A DNA stretch of 11,397 bases from JBBRUG01 sp038247995. GTDB lineage: Bacteria; Chloroflexota; Chloroflexia; Chloroflexales; Chloroflexaceae. The stretch is taken from assembly GCA_038247995.1 (NCBI GenBank), contig JBBRUG010000195.1, positions 1 to 11,397 on the forward strand, given 5' to 3'. The notes under the pieces were generated by a model. It made no database searches. It was given only the letters and a program-made list of their open reading frames with translations, and had not been told where the DNA came from. Shown here in pieces: positions 1-6,469 of the stretch (the first letter of the stretch is position 1; every line of letters starts with the position of its first letter). A program made the position numbers and the translations under genes.

Positions 1-12
1 CAAAAAAGAGGA

Positions 13-18
13 TATAAT
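13..18 (+). promoter_or_regulatory. Perfect -10 box (TATAAT) upstream of the acyltransferase gene
   Basis: The sequence at this position is exactly TATAAT in an AT-rich stretch, unlike the GC-rich surroundings. The matching -35 element would lie before the window start and cannot be seen. Transcription would begin near position 25. This leaves a very short leader for an ATG at 34 and about 45 nt for the ATG at 70. Confidence 0.5.
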
Positions 19-69
19 ATCTTCCTTCTGTGAATGAGATCGAGCGGCCCGCCGCCTAGTGGTACATTC

Positions 70-654
70 ATGCCGTCACGAACCCCCGCTCAGCATATTG
101 GCCACCTGATCGCCGCTGCAGCGGGCTGGCGCGTGATCGTGCCCCCGCAGTTGCCGCCCCGCTGCGTCGTGATCGGCGCCCCCCACACTTCGAACTGGGA
201 TTTGCCGCTGACCCTCCTGCTCATGCTTACTGGAGGTCTCAGGCTCCGGTGGGTCGGCAAAGAGTCGCTGTTTCGCGGCCCTGGCGGCATGCTGCTGCGC
301 GCCCTCGGCGGGTTGCCGGTGCGGCGCACGGGCGGCGGCGATTTTGTGGCCCAAATGGTGGCCGCCTTCGCCGGCAGCGAGAAGCTGATGCTTGCCCTCT
401 CGCCCGAGGGCACCCGCAGCAAAACCAACCACTGGAAAACCGGCTTTTACTATATTGCGCTGGGCGCCCGCGTCCCGATTGTGATGGGCTATGCTGACTA
501 CCGTCGTAAGCTGATCGGGCTTGGCCCGGTTTTCGCGCCAAGCAGCGACATCCAGGCCGATTTTGAAGCCATCAGGGCGTTCTACACCGACATCAAGGGC
601 CTGCGCCCGGCCCTGCAAGGTCCCGTCGTTATCGCCACTGACCAGGGGCGGTGA
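70..654 (+). CDS. PlsC-type lysophospholipid acyltransferase (1-acylglycerol-3-phosphate acyltransferase family)
   Basis: This is a small membrane-associated acyltransferase of the PlsC/LPLAT family, whose members move an acyl chain from acyl-ACP or acyl-CoA to a lysophospholipid such as 1-acyl-glycerol-3-phosphate. Numbering from the ATG at 34, it shows a block I motif HTSNWD (H51 and D56, the H-x4-D catalytic pair), a block II region GKESLFRGPGG (75-85), block III SPEGTRSK (123-130, with the EGTR substrate-phosphate motif) and a block IV-like VPIV (147-150). About 195 residues fits the compact branch of the family. The ATG at 70 (MPSRTP) is preferred because the 12 extra residues from the ATG at 34 are Gly/Pro-rich and unlike a family N-terminus. 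Neither start has a clear Shine-Dalgarno. The gene stands alone and converges on the BtpA gene. The exact acceptor lipid cannot be told from sequence. Confidence 0.88.
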   Translation: MPSRTPAQHIGHLIAAAAGWRVIVPPQLPPRCVVIGAPHTSNWDLPLTLLLMLTGGLRLRWVGKESLFRGPGGMLLRALGGLPVRRTGGGDFVAQMVAAFAGSEKLMLALSPEGTRSKTNHWKTGFYYIALGARVPIVMGYADYRRKLIGLGPVFAPSSDIQADFEAIRAFYTDIKGLRPALQGPVVIATDQGR

Positions 655-795
655 CGGGAAAAGGGGGCAGCTTAATCGAGGAACCCAGGACGGTCGCTGC
701 TCTGGTGGCTCGATCAGCTCGCACTATGCAGACGCTACTCCGTTGTAATGGGCGCAGATCGCGTCCCAACGCCAGTTTCCCCTCACCTTCCCCTG

Positions 796-823
796 CCCTC
801 TTCTCCATCTACGTGGAGCAGGG
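796..823. terminator. Hairpin between two convergent genes, possible bidirectional terminator
   Basis: CTCCA (803-807) pairs with TGGAG (814-818) around a 6-nt loop. CCCT (796-799) pairs with AGGG (820-823) outside a small internal bulge. It lies in the 235-bp gap where the acyltransferase and BtpA genes converge, which is where a shared terminator is expected. No T-tract follows on either strand, so an intrinsic terminator is only possible. I see no gene in the rest of the gap. Confidence 0.3.
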
Positions 824-850
824 AAGCCGCACCGCATTCGGCATTGTGGT

Positions 851-896
851 GCTCCCGCTCGCCCGCTCGCCGCTCTCCGCTTCACCGCTTCACCGC
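851..896 (-). repeat. Six-unit degenerate tandem repeat (7-8 bp, GCGGNGA type) spanning the BtpA stop codon
   Basis: Read on the minus strand the units are GCGGTGAA (889-896), GCGGTGAA (881-888), GCGGAGA (874-880), GCGGCGA (867-873), GCGGGCGA (859-866) and GCGGGAGC (851-858). The TGA stop of the BtpA-family gene (890-892) is part of the first unit. The rest of the array is just 3' of the gene. Two perfect copies followed by degenerating ones suggest slippage growth. No function is evident. Confidence 0.7.
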
Positions 897-1735
897 GCCG
901 CCTGGACAAAACGCCGTACGCGCTCGCGATCGACTGGCTCGGCAATCTCACCGCCCTGCTTCACGCTACTGCCGACGATTACCCCGTCAGCCACCTCCAT
1001 AAAGGCACCGACATTTGCTTCGGTTGTGCCGCTGCCAAGCAGGATCGGCGTATCGCCGGCCATGCGGCGCGCCGCGCGCACCTTCTCCAGATCAGGCGCG
1101 TCGCCGGTCATGCGCCCGGAAATAATCAGGCTATCGGCGCCAAAAAAGCGCGTCCACTCGATATGTGTCGCCAGGTCGATCCCGGGGAAGCGCACCGAGT
1201 GCTTCTTGTCTACGTCGGCGAAGAGCTTGACATGCTCGGCATCCAACTCCTTGCGTCGCCGCATCAGGTCGGCGGCGCAGCCCTCATCCCAACTGCCTGC
1301 ATCCCACACACCGGCGCCGGTGAACATACACACCCGAATAAAACTGGCTCCGGTAGCGATCGCAATGCCCAGCAGCGCCACGCCGCCGTTATGCACCAGG
1401 TTGATCCCCAGCGGCAACTCGGGGAACGCCTCGCGCACCTTCGCCGCCGCAACGGCGTGCGCGGCAATACTCTCGGGCTGAATGTGCGGCCCGGCGCGAA
1501 ACGGGATATCCCACATGTTTTCCACAATCAGGCCGTGGCACCCGCCCTCGGCCAGGGCGTTTGCATCGCGCAGCGCGTGCTCGACGATCGTGTCCATACC
1601 GTAGCCGCTATAGCCGGGCGCACCGGGCAACGGCCACAGATGCACCATGCCGATCACCGGTTTCGGGGTAGCGAACAACGCTCGCAGATCGGTGATCCGC
1701 AGCGCATCAAGCCGGGTCTTCCATGCCGGGGCCAT
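890..1735 (-). CDS. BtpA/SgcQ-family TIM-barrel protein
   Basis: This 281-residue protein belongs to the BtpA/SgcQ family, predicted to be a TIM-barrel (alpha/beta) protein without an established reaction. BtpA was named for a role in photosystem I accumulation in cyanobacteria. SgcQ lies in a sugar-phosphate gene cluster of E. coli, so the photosystem label should not be carried over. Visible family blocks are VIGMVHLWPLPGAP (27-40), ENMWDIPF (72-79), GINLVHN (110-116), ADVDKKHS (173-180), ISGRMTG (205-211), LLGSGTT (232-238) and DGVIVGSS (250-257). The last two look like a TIM-barrel phosphate-binding site in strands 7 and 8. Length is normal and no membrane segment is seen. A strong AGGAG lies 6 nt before the ATG and abuts the upstream PfkB stop codon, so the two genes form one coupled operon. 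This suggests that the substrate is a sugar or nucleoside phosphate (inference). Confidence 0.85.
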   Translation of the reverse strand: MAPAWKTRLDALRITDLRALFATPKPVIGMVHLWPLPGAPGYSGYGMDTIVEHALRDANALAEGGCHGLIVENMWDIPFRAGPHIQPESIAAHAVAAAKVREAFPELPLGINLVHNGGVALLGIAIATGASFIRVCMFTGAGVWDAGSWDEGCAADLMRRRKELDAEHVKLFADVDKKHSVRFPGIDLATHIEWTRFFGADSLIISGRMTGDAPDLEKVRAARRMAGDTPILLGSGTTEANVGAFMEVADGVIVGSSVKQGGEIAEPVDRERVRRFVQAAR

Positions 1736-1741
1736 ATTGTG

Positions 1742-1746
1742 CTCCT
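1742..1746 (-). promoter_or_regulatory. Strong Shine-Dalgarno of the BtpA-family gene, abutting the kinase stop codon
   Basis: On the minus strand the junction reads TAA-AGGAG-CACAAT-ATG. The ribosome-binding site begins directly after the PfkB stop codon, with 6 nt to the next start. This is the arrangement expected for translational coupling, and it fixes the BtpA start. Confidence 0.8.
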
Positions 1747-2706
1747 TTAATGCAATAAATAATGCAATCCGTAATCGAGCCGGTCGGCGATCGCATTCCG
1801 CGCCGGGATCGCATCGGCCGAACCGGGCTGCGTTGCCGTCAGCGCGCCCAACAGATTGCCCAGCACTGCCGCCTGGGAAGGATCGGCGCCGCCGAGCAAC
1901 GCCCAGGCGAACCCGGCAGAAAAAGCGTCGCCGCAGCCGTTTGTATCTAGAACCATCACTGCCGGCGGGAGCACATCAAACCGCCCATCATTGCTCATAA
2001 CACTGCACCCCTGCGCTCCGCGTTTTACCACTACATTCGTCGGCCCAGCGCTGCGTAACGTTTCTAAGGCCTGGTTCATGCTCTGGCCCGGCAGCAACGC
2101 CCGCAACTCAGCTTCATTCATCGTCAGCAACCAGAGTTGGGGTAATAACCCGCTGATCAAACGGCGCGCCGTACGCACCGCCGGTAAGCAGAGGTCGAGT
2201 GCAACCGGGACGCCATGCTCGGCCGCCCATGTTACGGCGCTTACCGCCGTTGTGCGCTGCGGATCTTCGAGTAAGCTGTGGCCGCCGATCAACACCTGCG
2301 CACAGCCGGTTAACGCGCCGACATGAATCGCGGCTGGGTCGGTTTGCACATTGGCGCCGCGAAAGCTCAGAAAGGTACGCTGACCATTCGGACTCACCAC
2401 TACCCCGCACAGGCCGGTAGCGACATGCGCGTCGGTTTGCAGCGCACTCAGATCAACTCCTGCGCTGCGCGCCATCCGCAGGGCGACAGCGGCTGCCGGA
2501 TCAACCCCAACGCGCCCAACCAGACGCGGGATCGCGCCGAGGCGGCTCAACGCGACCGCCATGTTCAAGGCAGCACCGCCACTGCCCCAGCGCAAGTCGC
2601 CGGCCGGCACATCATCGCCCTCCTGCGGAAAAAAGGGCAGCGCGAACGACAAGTCGACATTGATATCGCCAATCACGGCAATCTGTAAGGGCTGTTCCTC
2701 TGACAT
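1747..2706 (-). CDS. PfkB-family carbohydrate (or nucleoside) kinase
   Basis: A cytosolic ribokinase-fold kinase of 319 residues that transfers phosphate from ATP to a sugar, sugar phosphate or nucleoside hydroxyl. The N-terminal substrate site is seen as AVIGDINVDL (10-19) and GSGGAALNMA (41-50), the di-glycine signature 1 region. An NEAE motif (197-200) and VVKRGAQG (226-233) lie in the nucleotide half. Signature 2 is DTNGCGDAFSAGF (254-266), with D260 as the likely catalytic base and G257/G259 in the anion hole. The usual GAGD reads GCGD here, a conservative change. The C-terminus is complete. Substrate cannot be assigned: ribokinase, fructokinase, adenosine kinase and ribose-1-phosphate kinase all share this fold. 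GGAAGG lies very close to the ATG (about 2 nt). The gene is first in an operon with the BtpA-family gene and diverges from the hybrid kinase. Confidence 0.88.
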   Translation of the reverse strand: MSEEQPLQIAVIGDINVDLSFALPFFPQEGDDVPAGDLRWGSGGAALNMAVALSRLGAIPRLVGRVGVDPAAAVALRMARSAGVDLSALQTDAHVATGLCGVVVSPNGQRTFLSFRGANVQTDPAAIHVGALTGCAQVLIGGHSLLEDPQRTTAVSAVTWAAEHGVPVALDLCLPAVRTARRLISGLLPQLWLLTMNEAELRALLPGQSMNQALETLRSAGPTNVVVKRGAQGCSVMSNDGRFDVLPPAVMVLDTNGCGDAFSAGFAWALLGGADPSQAAVLGNLLGALTATQPGSADAIPARNAIADRLDYGLHYLLH

Positions 2707-2727
2707 AACCTTCCCAGCTCATTAGCG

Positions 2728-2750
2728 GTTCTTGCTAACAGTTCTTGCTA
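2728..2750 (+). repeat. 10-bp direct repeat GTTCTTGCTA in the divergent promoter region, possible operator
   Basis: GTTCTTGCTA occurs perfectly at 2728-2737 and 2741-2750, 13 bp apart start to start. The second copy contains the proposed -35 element of the hybrid kinase promoter. The pair lies 22 bp before the start of the divergent PfkB gene. This placement fits a regulator binding site acting on either gene, but no regulator gene is in the window. Confidence 0.45.
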
Positions 2751-2773
2751 CTCGTGTAGCTTCAGTGTACAAT
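2745..2773 (+). promoter_or_regulatory. Sigma-70-like promoter for the hybrid kinase gene
   Basis: TTGCTA (2745-2750) and TACAAT (2768-2773) are separated by exactly 17 bp. The -35 matches the consensus at four of six bases and the -10 at five of six. Transcription would begin near 2780, leaving a leader of about 105 nt before the ATG at 2885. The -35 lies inside the second copy of a 10-bp direct repeat. Confidence 0.5.
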
Positions 2774-2835
2774 TTACAACTACGATCGGCAAACCTCGCC
2801 GCATGCAGTGTCGCTCCGGCGCCTGTACGGTAGGG

Positions 2836-2869
2836 CGCGCACGAACACCCACTCAATACAGCGTGCGCG
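2836..2869 (+). promoter_or_regulatory. Perfect 8-bp inverted repeat in the leader of the hybrid kinase gene
   Basis: CGCGCACG (2836-2843) and CGTGCGCG (2862-2869) are perfect reverse complements around an 18-nt loop, ending 15 nt before the start codon at 2885. In the mRNA this would be a GC-rich stem next to the ribosome entry site. The gene has no clear Shine-Dalgarno, so the stem could affect translation. It could also be chance in GC-rich DNA. Confidence 0.3.
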
Positions 2870-2884
2870 GCGGATGTACCTTCA

Positions 2885-5335
2885 ATGGAAGAGATCCTGA
2901 TTATCGACGATAGTGAGCAGATCTGCCATCTCCTGGCAAATTATGTTTTGCCTGATCTTGGCTATCGCCCCATCGTTGCCCATACTGGTCGCCAGGGCTT
3001 GCAACATCTTCGAGCCGGTCTACCCGACCTTATTCTGCTCGATCTGCAACTGCCCGATATTTCCGGCCTCGACCTGCTGCGCCTGATCGCGCAGGAGGGT
3101 TACGATGTGCCGGTTATTTTGATGACCGCCCACGGCAGCGAGAATATCGCGGTGGAGGCGTTTCGGCTCGGCGCGCGCAATTATCTGATCAAGCCCTTCT
3201 CCGATACCGAAGCGCGGGCCGTGATCGATCAGGCCCTACGCGAGCGCCGCCTGCGCCGCGACCGCGATCGGCTCACCATCTCGCTTCAGCAGCGGGTTCA
3301 GGAACTGACGGTTCTCTATCGCATCGGCAAGTCGGTTACCGGCCTGATGGATCAGGCCAAGCTGCTCGAACGGATCGTTGAGGCCGGCGTCTATATCACC
3401 CAGGCCGAAGAAGGCTTCCTGCTCCTGCGCGACGCCCAGCACGATGAACTCTACCTGCGCGCCGCGAAGAACCTGGGCGAGCAACGCGCCCAGAGCTTGC
3501 GCATGCCGATCGACGACACCCTCGCTGGCCAGGTGGTGCGTACCGGCAAGCCCGTGCGCCTCGATCAAGTCAGCGCCGGCACAGCGCTGAAAGTGAAAAC
3601 CGGCTTCCTCGTGCGCGCCATCCTCCAGGTGCCGCTCACTGTCGGCGATCAGGTGATCGGCGTGCTCGCCGTCGATAATCGCGCCGTCGACCGCACCTTC
3701 AGCGAGAACGACCAGTATCTGTTGGCCGCCCTCGCCGATTATGCCGCAATCGCCATCGAAAATGCGCGCCTGTACGAGCAGATTAAGCTCTCGGAACAGC
3801 GCTACCGCGATCTGTTCGAGAAAGCCAACGATCTGATCTTCAGCCTCGACCGCGGGTTGCAGATTGCCAATATTAATCGCGCTGCCATCCAACTTAGCGG
3901 CTATAACGCCGCCGAATTCGTGGGGCGGCCACTCTGGGCCTTCTGCTCGCCGCAGTCCTGGCCAATGGCGCAAGAGCATCTGAACGCCCTGCTCGCCGGG
4001 CGGAGCATGCCGCCATTTGAACTTGAGTTTATCTGCCAGGATCAGGAAGTGCTTTACCTTGAAGTAAGCGCGCAGGTGATGCAAAATGGCGATCAGGTCA
4101 GTGGACTGCATTGTATTGCCCGTAACCTGACCGAACGCCGCCGCCTCGAAGAGCAACTTATTCAGTCGGAAAAGCTTTCGGCCATCGGCCAACTGGTCGC
4201 CGGCGTTGCCCACGAACTGAACAATCCGCTCACCAGCGTCAGCGGCTACGCACAGTTGTTGCTCCGCGATGCCAGCCTCGCCGACGAATCACGTCAAGAT
4301 GTTGAGCAGATCCATACCCAGGCCGAACGGGCAGCGAAGATCGTGCGCAACCTGTTGATTTTCGCCCGCGAACACAAGCCTGAACGCATGACGGTGAGCA
4401 TTAACGAAGTGATTCGCTCGACCCTCGCCCTTCAATCGTATCAACTGCGCGTCGATAATATCGCCATTCAGCTTGATTTAGACCCCGATCTACCGCTCAC
4501 AACCGCCGATCCCCATCAATTACAGCAAGTCTTCCTGAACCTGATCACCAACGCGCGCCATGCGATGATCGAGCGCGGCGCGCGCGGCACGCTGACCTTG
4601 CGCACCCGCGTGGTGCCGGGGCGGCGCGAGGGCGCTGAGAGCGCCGTGAATGGCGCGCCCGACGAACCTGTAATCGAGGTAGTCACCGGCGATACAGGCA
4701 TCGGGATCGCCGAAGCCGATCTGAAAAAGATTTTCAATCCTTTCTATACGACAAAATCCGTTGGCCACGGCACCGGCCTGGGTCTGTCGATCTGCTTCGG
4801 CATCATCAAAGAGCACGCGGGCCAGATCTGGGCCGAAAGCCAGCGCGGCGTCGGTACCCGAGTTTATGTCACGCTGCCCATTCGTAGCCAGGTTGTAACG
4901 GTCGATAGTATCACTGTGCAGCCCGCCACCGACGAGGTCGAGCAGTTATACAATGTGCTCGTCGTGGACGATGAAGAGCCTGTGGGGCGCTTGCTGAACC
5001 GCCTACTGCGTGATCTGGGCCATCATTCAGTAGCGGTGACAAGCGGCGCAGCAGCGCTTGAAGCCATCGAGGGTCAGGCCTTTGACCTGATCCTGACTGA
5101 TGTGAAGATGCCCGGAATGAATGGTTCTGAACTTGTTGCGGCCATCAGGCTCAAAGATCCCGATCTCGCCGAGCGGGTGATTTTTATTACCGGCGATACG
5201 CTAAGTTCCAACACCCGCGATCAGATCGATCGCGGCGAGGCAGTCTTTCTCTCCAAGCCTTTTGCGATCGACCAGTTGGAGCAGACCTTGCAACGTTTGC
5301 TCAAACGGCGTTCGATTGGCTCAAATAATCGCTGA
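2885..5335 (+). CDS. Soluble hybrid sensor histidine kinase: receiver-GAF-PAS-HisKA-HATPase-receiver
   Basis: An 816-residue cytosolic signalling protein with no membrane segment. Domains in order: receiver 1 (about 3-118; D8/D9 pocket, phosphoacceptor D53, T81, K103); a helical linker; GAF (about 145-298), a likely small-ligand or redox sensor; PAS (about 303-418), opening with the usual YRDLFEKANDLIF; HisKA with H443 in AHELNNPLT; HATPase (about 540-667; N-box N552/N556, F-box IFNPFYTTK 616-624, G1 DTGIGI 603-608, G2 GTGLGLS 629-635); receiver 2 (about 690-808; D695/D696, D739, T769, K791). All phospho-transfer residues are present in both receivers. The N-terminal receiver could gate the kinase in response to another kinase, and the C-terminal one can take phosphate internally. 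No DNA-binding or cyclase output is attached and no partner gene is adjacent, so its target is unknown. It diverges from the PfkB-BtpA operon and ends before a strong hairpin. Confidence 0.93.
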   Translation: MEEILIIDDSEQICHLLANYVLPDLGYRPIVAHTGRQGLQHLRAGLPDLILLDLQLPDISGLDLLRLIAQEGYDVPVILMTAHGSENIAVEAFRLGARNYLIKPFSDTEARAVIDQALRERRLRRDRDRLTISLQQRVQELTVLYRIGKSVTGLMDQAKLLERIVEAGVYITQAEEGFLLLRDAQHDELYLRAAKNLGEQRAQSLRMPIDDTLAGQVVRTGKPVRLDQVSAGTALKVKTGFLVRAILQVPLTVGDQVIGVLAVDNRAVDRTFSENDQYLLAALADYAAIAIENARLYEQIKLSEQRYRDLFEKANDLIFSLDRGLQIANINRAAIQLSGYNAAEFVGRPLWAFCSPQSWPMAQEHLNALLAGRSMPPFELEFICQDQEVLYLEVSAQVMQNGDQVSGLHCIARNLTERRRLEEQLIQSEKLSAIGQLVAGVAHELNNPLTSVSGYAQLLLRDASLADESRQDVEQIHTQAERAAKIVRNLLIFAREHKPERMTVSINEVIRSTLALQSYQLRVDNIAIQLDLDPDLPLTTADPHQLQQVFLNLITNARHAMIERGARGTLTLRTRVVPGRREGAESAVNGAPDEPVIEVVTGDTGIGIAEADLKKIFNPFYTTKSVGHGTGLGLSICFGIIKEHAGQIWAESQRGVGTRVYVTLPIRSQVVTVDSITVQPATDEVEQLYNVLVVDDEEPVGRLLNRLLRDLGHHSVAVTSGAAALEAIEGQAFDLILTDVKMPGMNGSELVAAIRLKDPDLAERVIFITGDTLSSNTRDQIDRGEAVFLSKPFAIDQLEQTLQRLLKRRSIGSNNR

Positions 5336-5353
5336 GGAAAGTTGTGGTATGGT

Positions 5354-5380
5354 AGTGACGAGCCAAAATGGCTCGTCACT
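5354..5380 (+). terminator. Rho-independent-type terminator after the hybrid kinase gene
   Basis: AGTGACGAGCC (5354-5364) and GGCTCGTCACT (5370-5380) form a perfect 11-bp stem with a 5-nt AAAAT loop, starting 18 nt after the stop codon. The tail (TTGATTCTGTTT) is T-rich but interrupted, so termination may be partial. No oppositely directed gene ends here, so it serves the hybrid kinase. Confidence 0.75.
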
Positions 5381-5521
5381 TTGATTCTGTTTACCAGATG
5401 CACTGCGCAAATTAGAACGCGCTGAAATATGCGCCTAGTGAGTACTGCGCTTCTTAGTAGCACGGAGCGCATCAAGAGCGCTTCAGCACTCAGCAGAGCA
5501 TATAGTACAGGATGGAACTCC

Positions 5522-6442
5522 GTGGATCGGTTTAATGCGCAGTCGATCGCGGCAATTGCCGCGGATAATGTCTCCGGTGCCGTTGAAATTGCCGAAAAGA
5601 GCGCTGAAGTATTTGCCCGCCTGGCCCGTCAGTCTGAGCCGGTTGATCCTGCGGAGCTGTATCAGACAATCCTTGCTACGGGATGGGCGTTGATCAAGGC
5701 CCATCCAACCATGGCGCCGTTGGTAAATTTGGTGAATGCGGTGCTGTTGCGGCTCGACAATACAACCGATCGTGCAACGGCGCAGCGGGCCGTGCTTGAG
5801 GCAGCAAGTGATTTTAAGCGGCGACTGCGGGTTCACGAAGCTGCCATTGCTGAAACGGCATTACGCCTCATCCCTGAAGACGCGCAGGTGATCACTAACG
5901 GGCGCAGCACAACGGTGCGTGCGGCGCTGCGTTATGCCCAACGCGCCGGGCGGCGTTTTCGCGTGCTCTGTGCCGAGGGACGACCGGCCTGCGAGGGACG
6001 CAGCATGGCCGCCGAGTTGGCCGCGAGTGGCATCCCAGTGAGCCTGGCCATCGACGCCCTCGTGATTGCGCTGGTTGGCCAGGCGCAGGTGGTGCTGGTG
6101 GGCGCCGATCATCTGACCAGCCAGGGCTTGGTGAACAAAGTCGGCACCTATGGCATCGCCCTCGCTGCCCGTGCTGCCGGCGTGCCGATCTATGCGCTTT
6201 GCTCCAGTGAGAAATTCTTGCCCCCAGGCTACACTCCACCGGCGCAGGCCGTCTGGCCGATCGAACAGGTCTGGGCTGAGGCGCCCGCAACGGTGAAGGT
6301 GCTGAATTACTATTTCGACGCCACCCCGCTTGATGCGCTTTCCGGCATTGTTACCGAGCAGGGCACTCAAACGCATCCCGGCATCGACGCATGGCTCGCC
6401 GCTACCCACCTCCACCCGAAGCTCGTAAAAATGCAGAATTGA
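5522..6442 (+). CDS. eIF2B alpha/beta/delta-like protein (ribose-1,5-bisphosphate isomerase / MtnA superfamily)
   Basis: A protein of about 306 residues from the sugar-phosphate-binding superfamily that includes eIF2B regulatory subunits, methylthioribose-1-phosphate isomerase and archaeal ribose-1,5-bisphosphate isomerase. The N-terminal half is helical. The C-terminal Rossmann-like half shows ITNGRSTTV (nt about 5891-5917), CAEGRPACEGRSMA, VVLVGAD and VNKVGTYGIALAARAAGVPIYAL, all in family order. The isomerase cysteine normally found in a THCN-type motif is replaced (TNGRS), while the catalytic-type Asp in VGAD is kept. The protein may therefore bind a sugar phosphate or nucleotide without the classical isomerisation. 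The GTG at 5522 is preferred because AGGA lies 9 nt upstream. An ATG at 5429 is in frame but has no Shine-Dalgarno, and its 31 extra residues look non-coding. It is a stand-alone gene ending 27 bp from the convergent glycosyltransferase. A role in bacterial translation initiation is not expected. Confidence 0.8.
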   Translation: MDRFNAQSIAAIAADNVSGAVEIAEKSAEVFARLARQSEPVDPAELYQTILATGWALIKAHPTMAPLVNLVNAVLLRLDNTTDRATAQRAVLEAASDFKRRLRVHEAAIAETALRLIPEDAQVITNGRSTTVRAALRYAQRAGRRFRVLCAEGRPACEGRSMAAELAASGIPVSLAIDALVIALVGQAQVVLVGADHLTSQGLVNKVGTYGIALAARAAGVPIYALCSSEKFLPPGYTPPAQAVWPIEQVWAEAPATVKVLNYYFDATPLDALSGIVTEQGTQTHPGIDAWLAATHLHPKLVKMQN

Positions 6443-6469
6443 CCGCACGGCGTAACGACGCGACGCGCC

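Noticed and set aside
651..1481. Long plus-strand open frame overlapping the BtpA-family gene
   Set aside because: It is antisense to a well conserved gene, has low-complexity Ser/Arg/Pro-rich content and shows no recognisable domain.
3236..4213. Long open frame on the minus strand inside the hybrid kinase gene
   Set aside because: The plus strand encodes a continuous set of recognised domains here. The antisense frame has no family motifs and arises from GC-rich codon bias.
5429..5521. N-terminal extension of the eIF2B-like protein from the ATG at 5429
   Set aside because: No Shine-Dalgarno, Ser-rich sequence unlike the family, and a better GTG start with AGGA 9 nt upstream at 5522. Not fully excluded.
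6431..6442. ATGCAGAAT at the end of the eIF2B-like gene, matching the CAGAATG heptamer at 7645-7660
   Set aside because: A single 9-base match within a coding end is not a repeat and can be chance.
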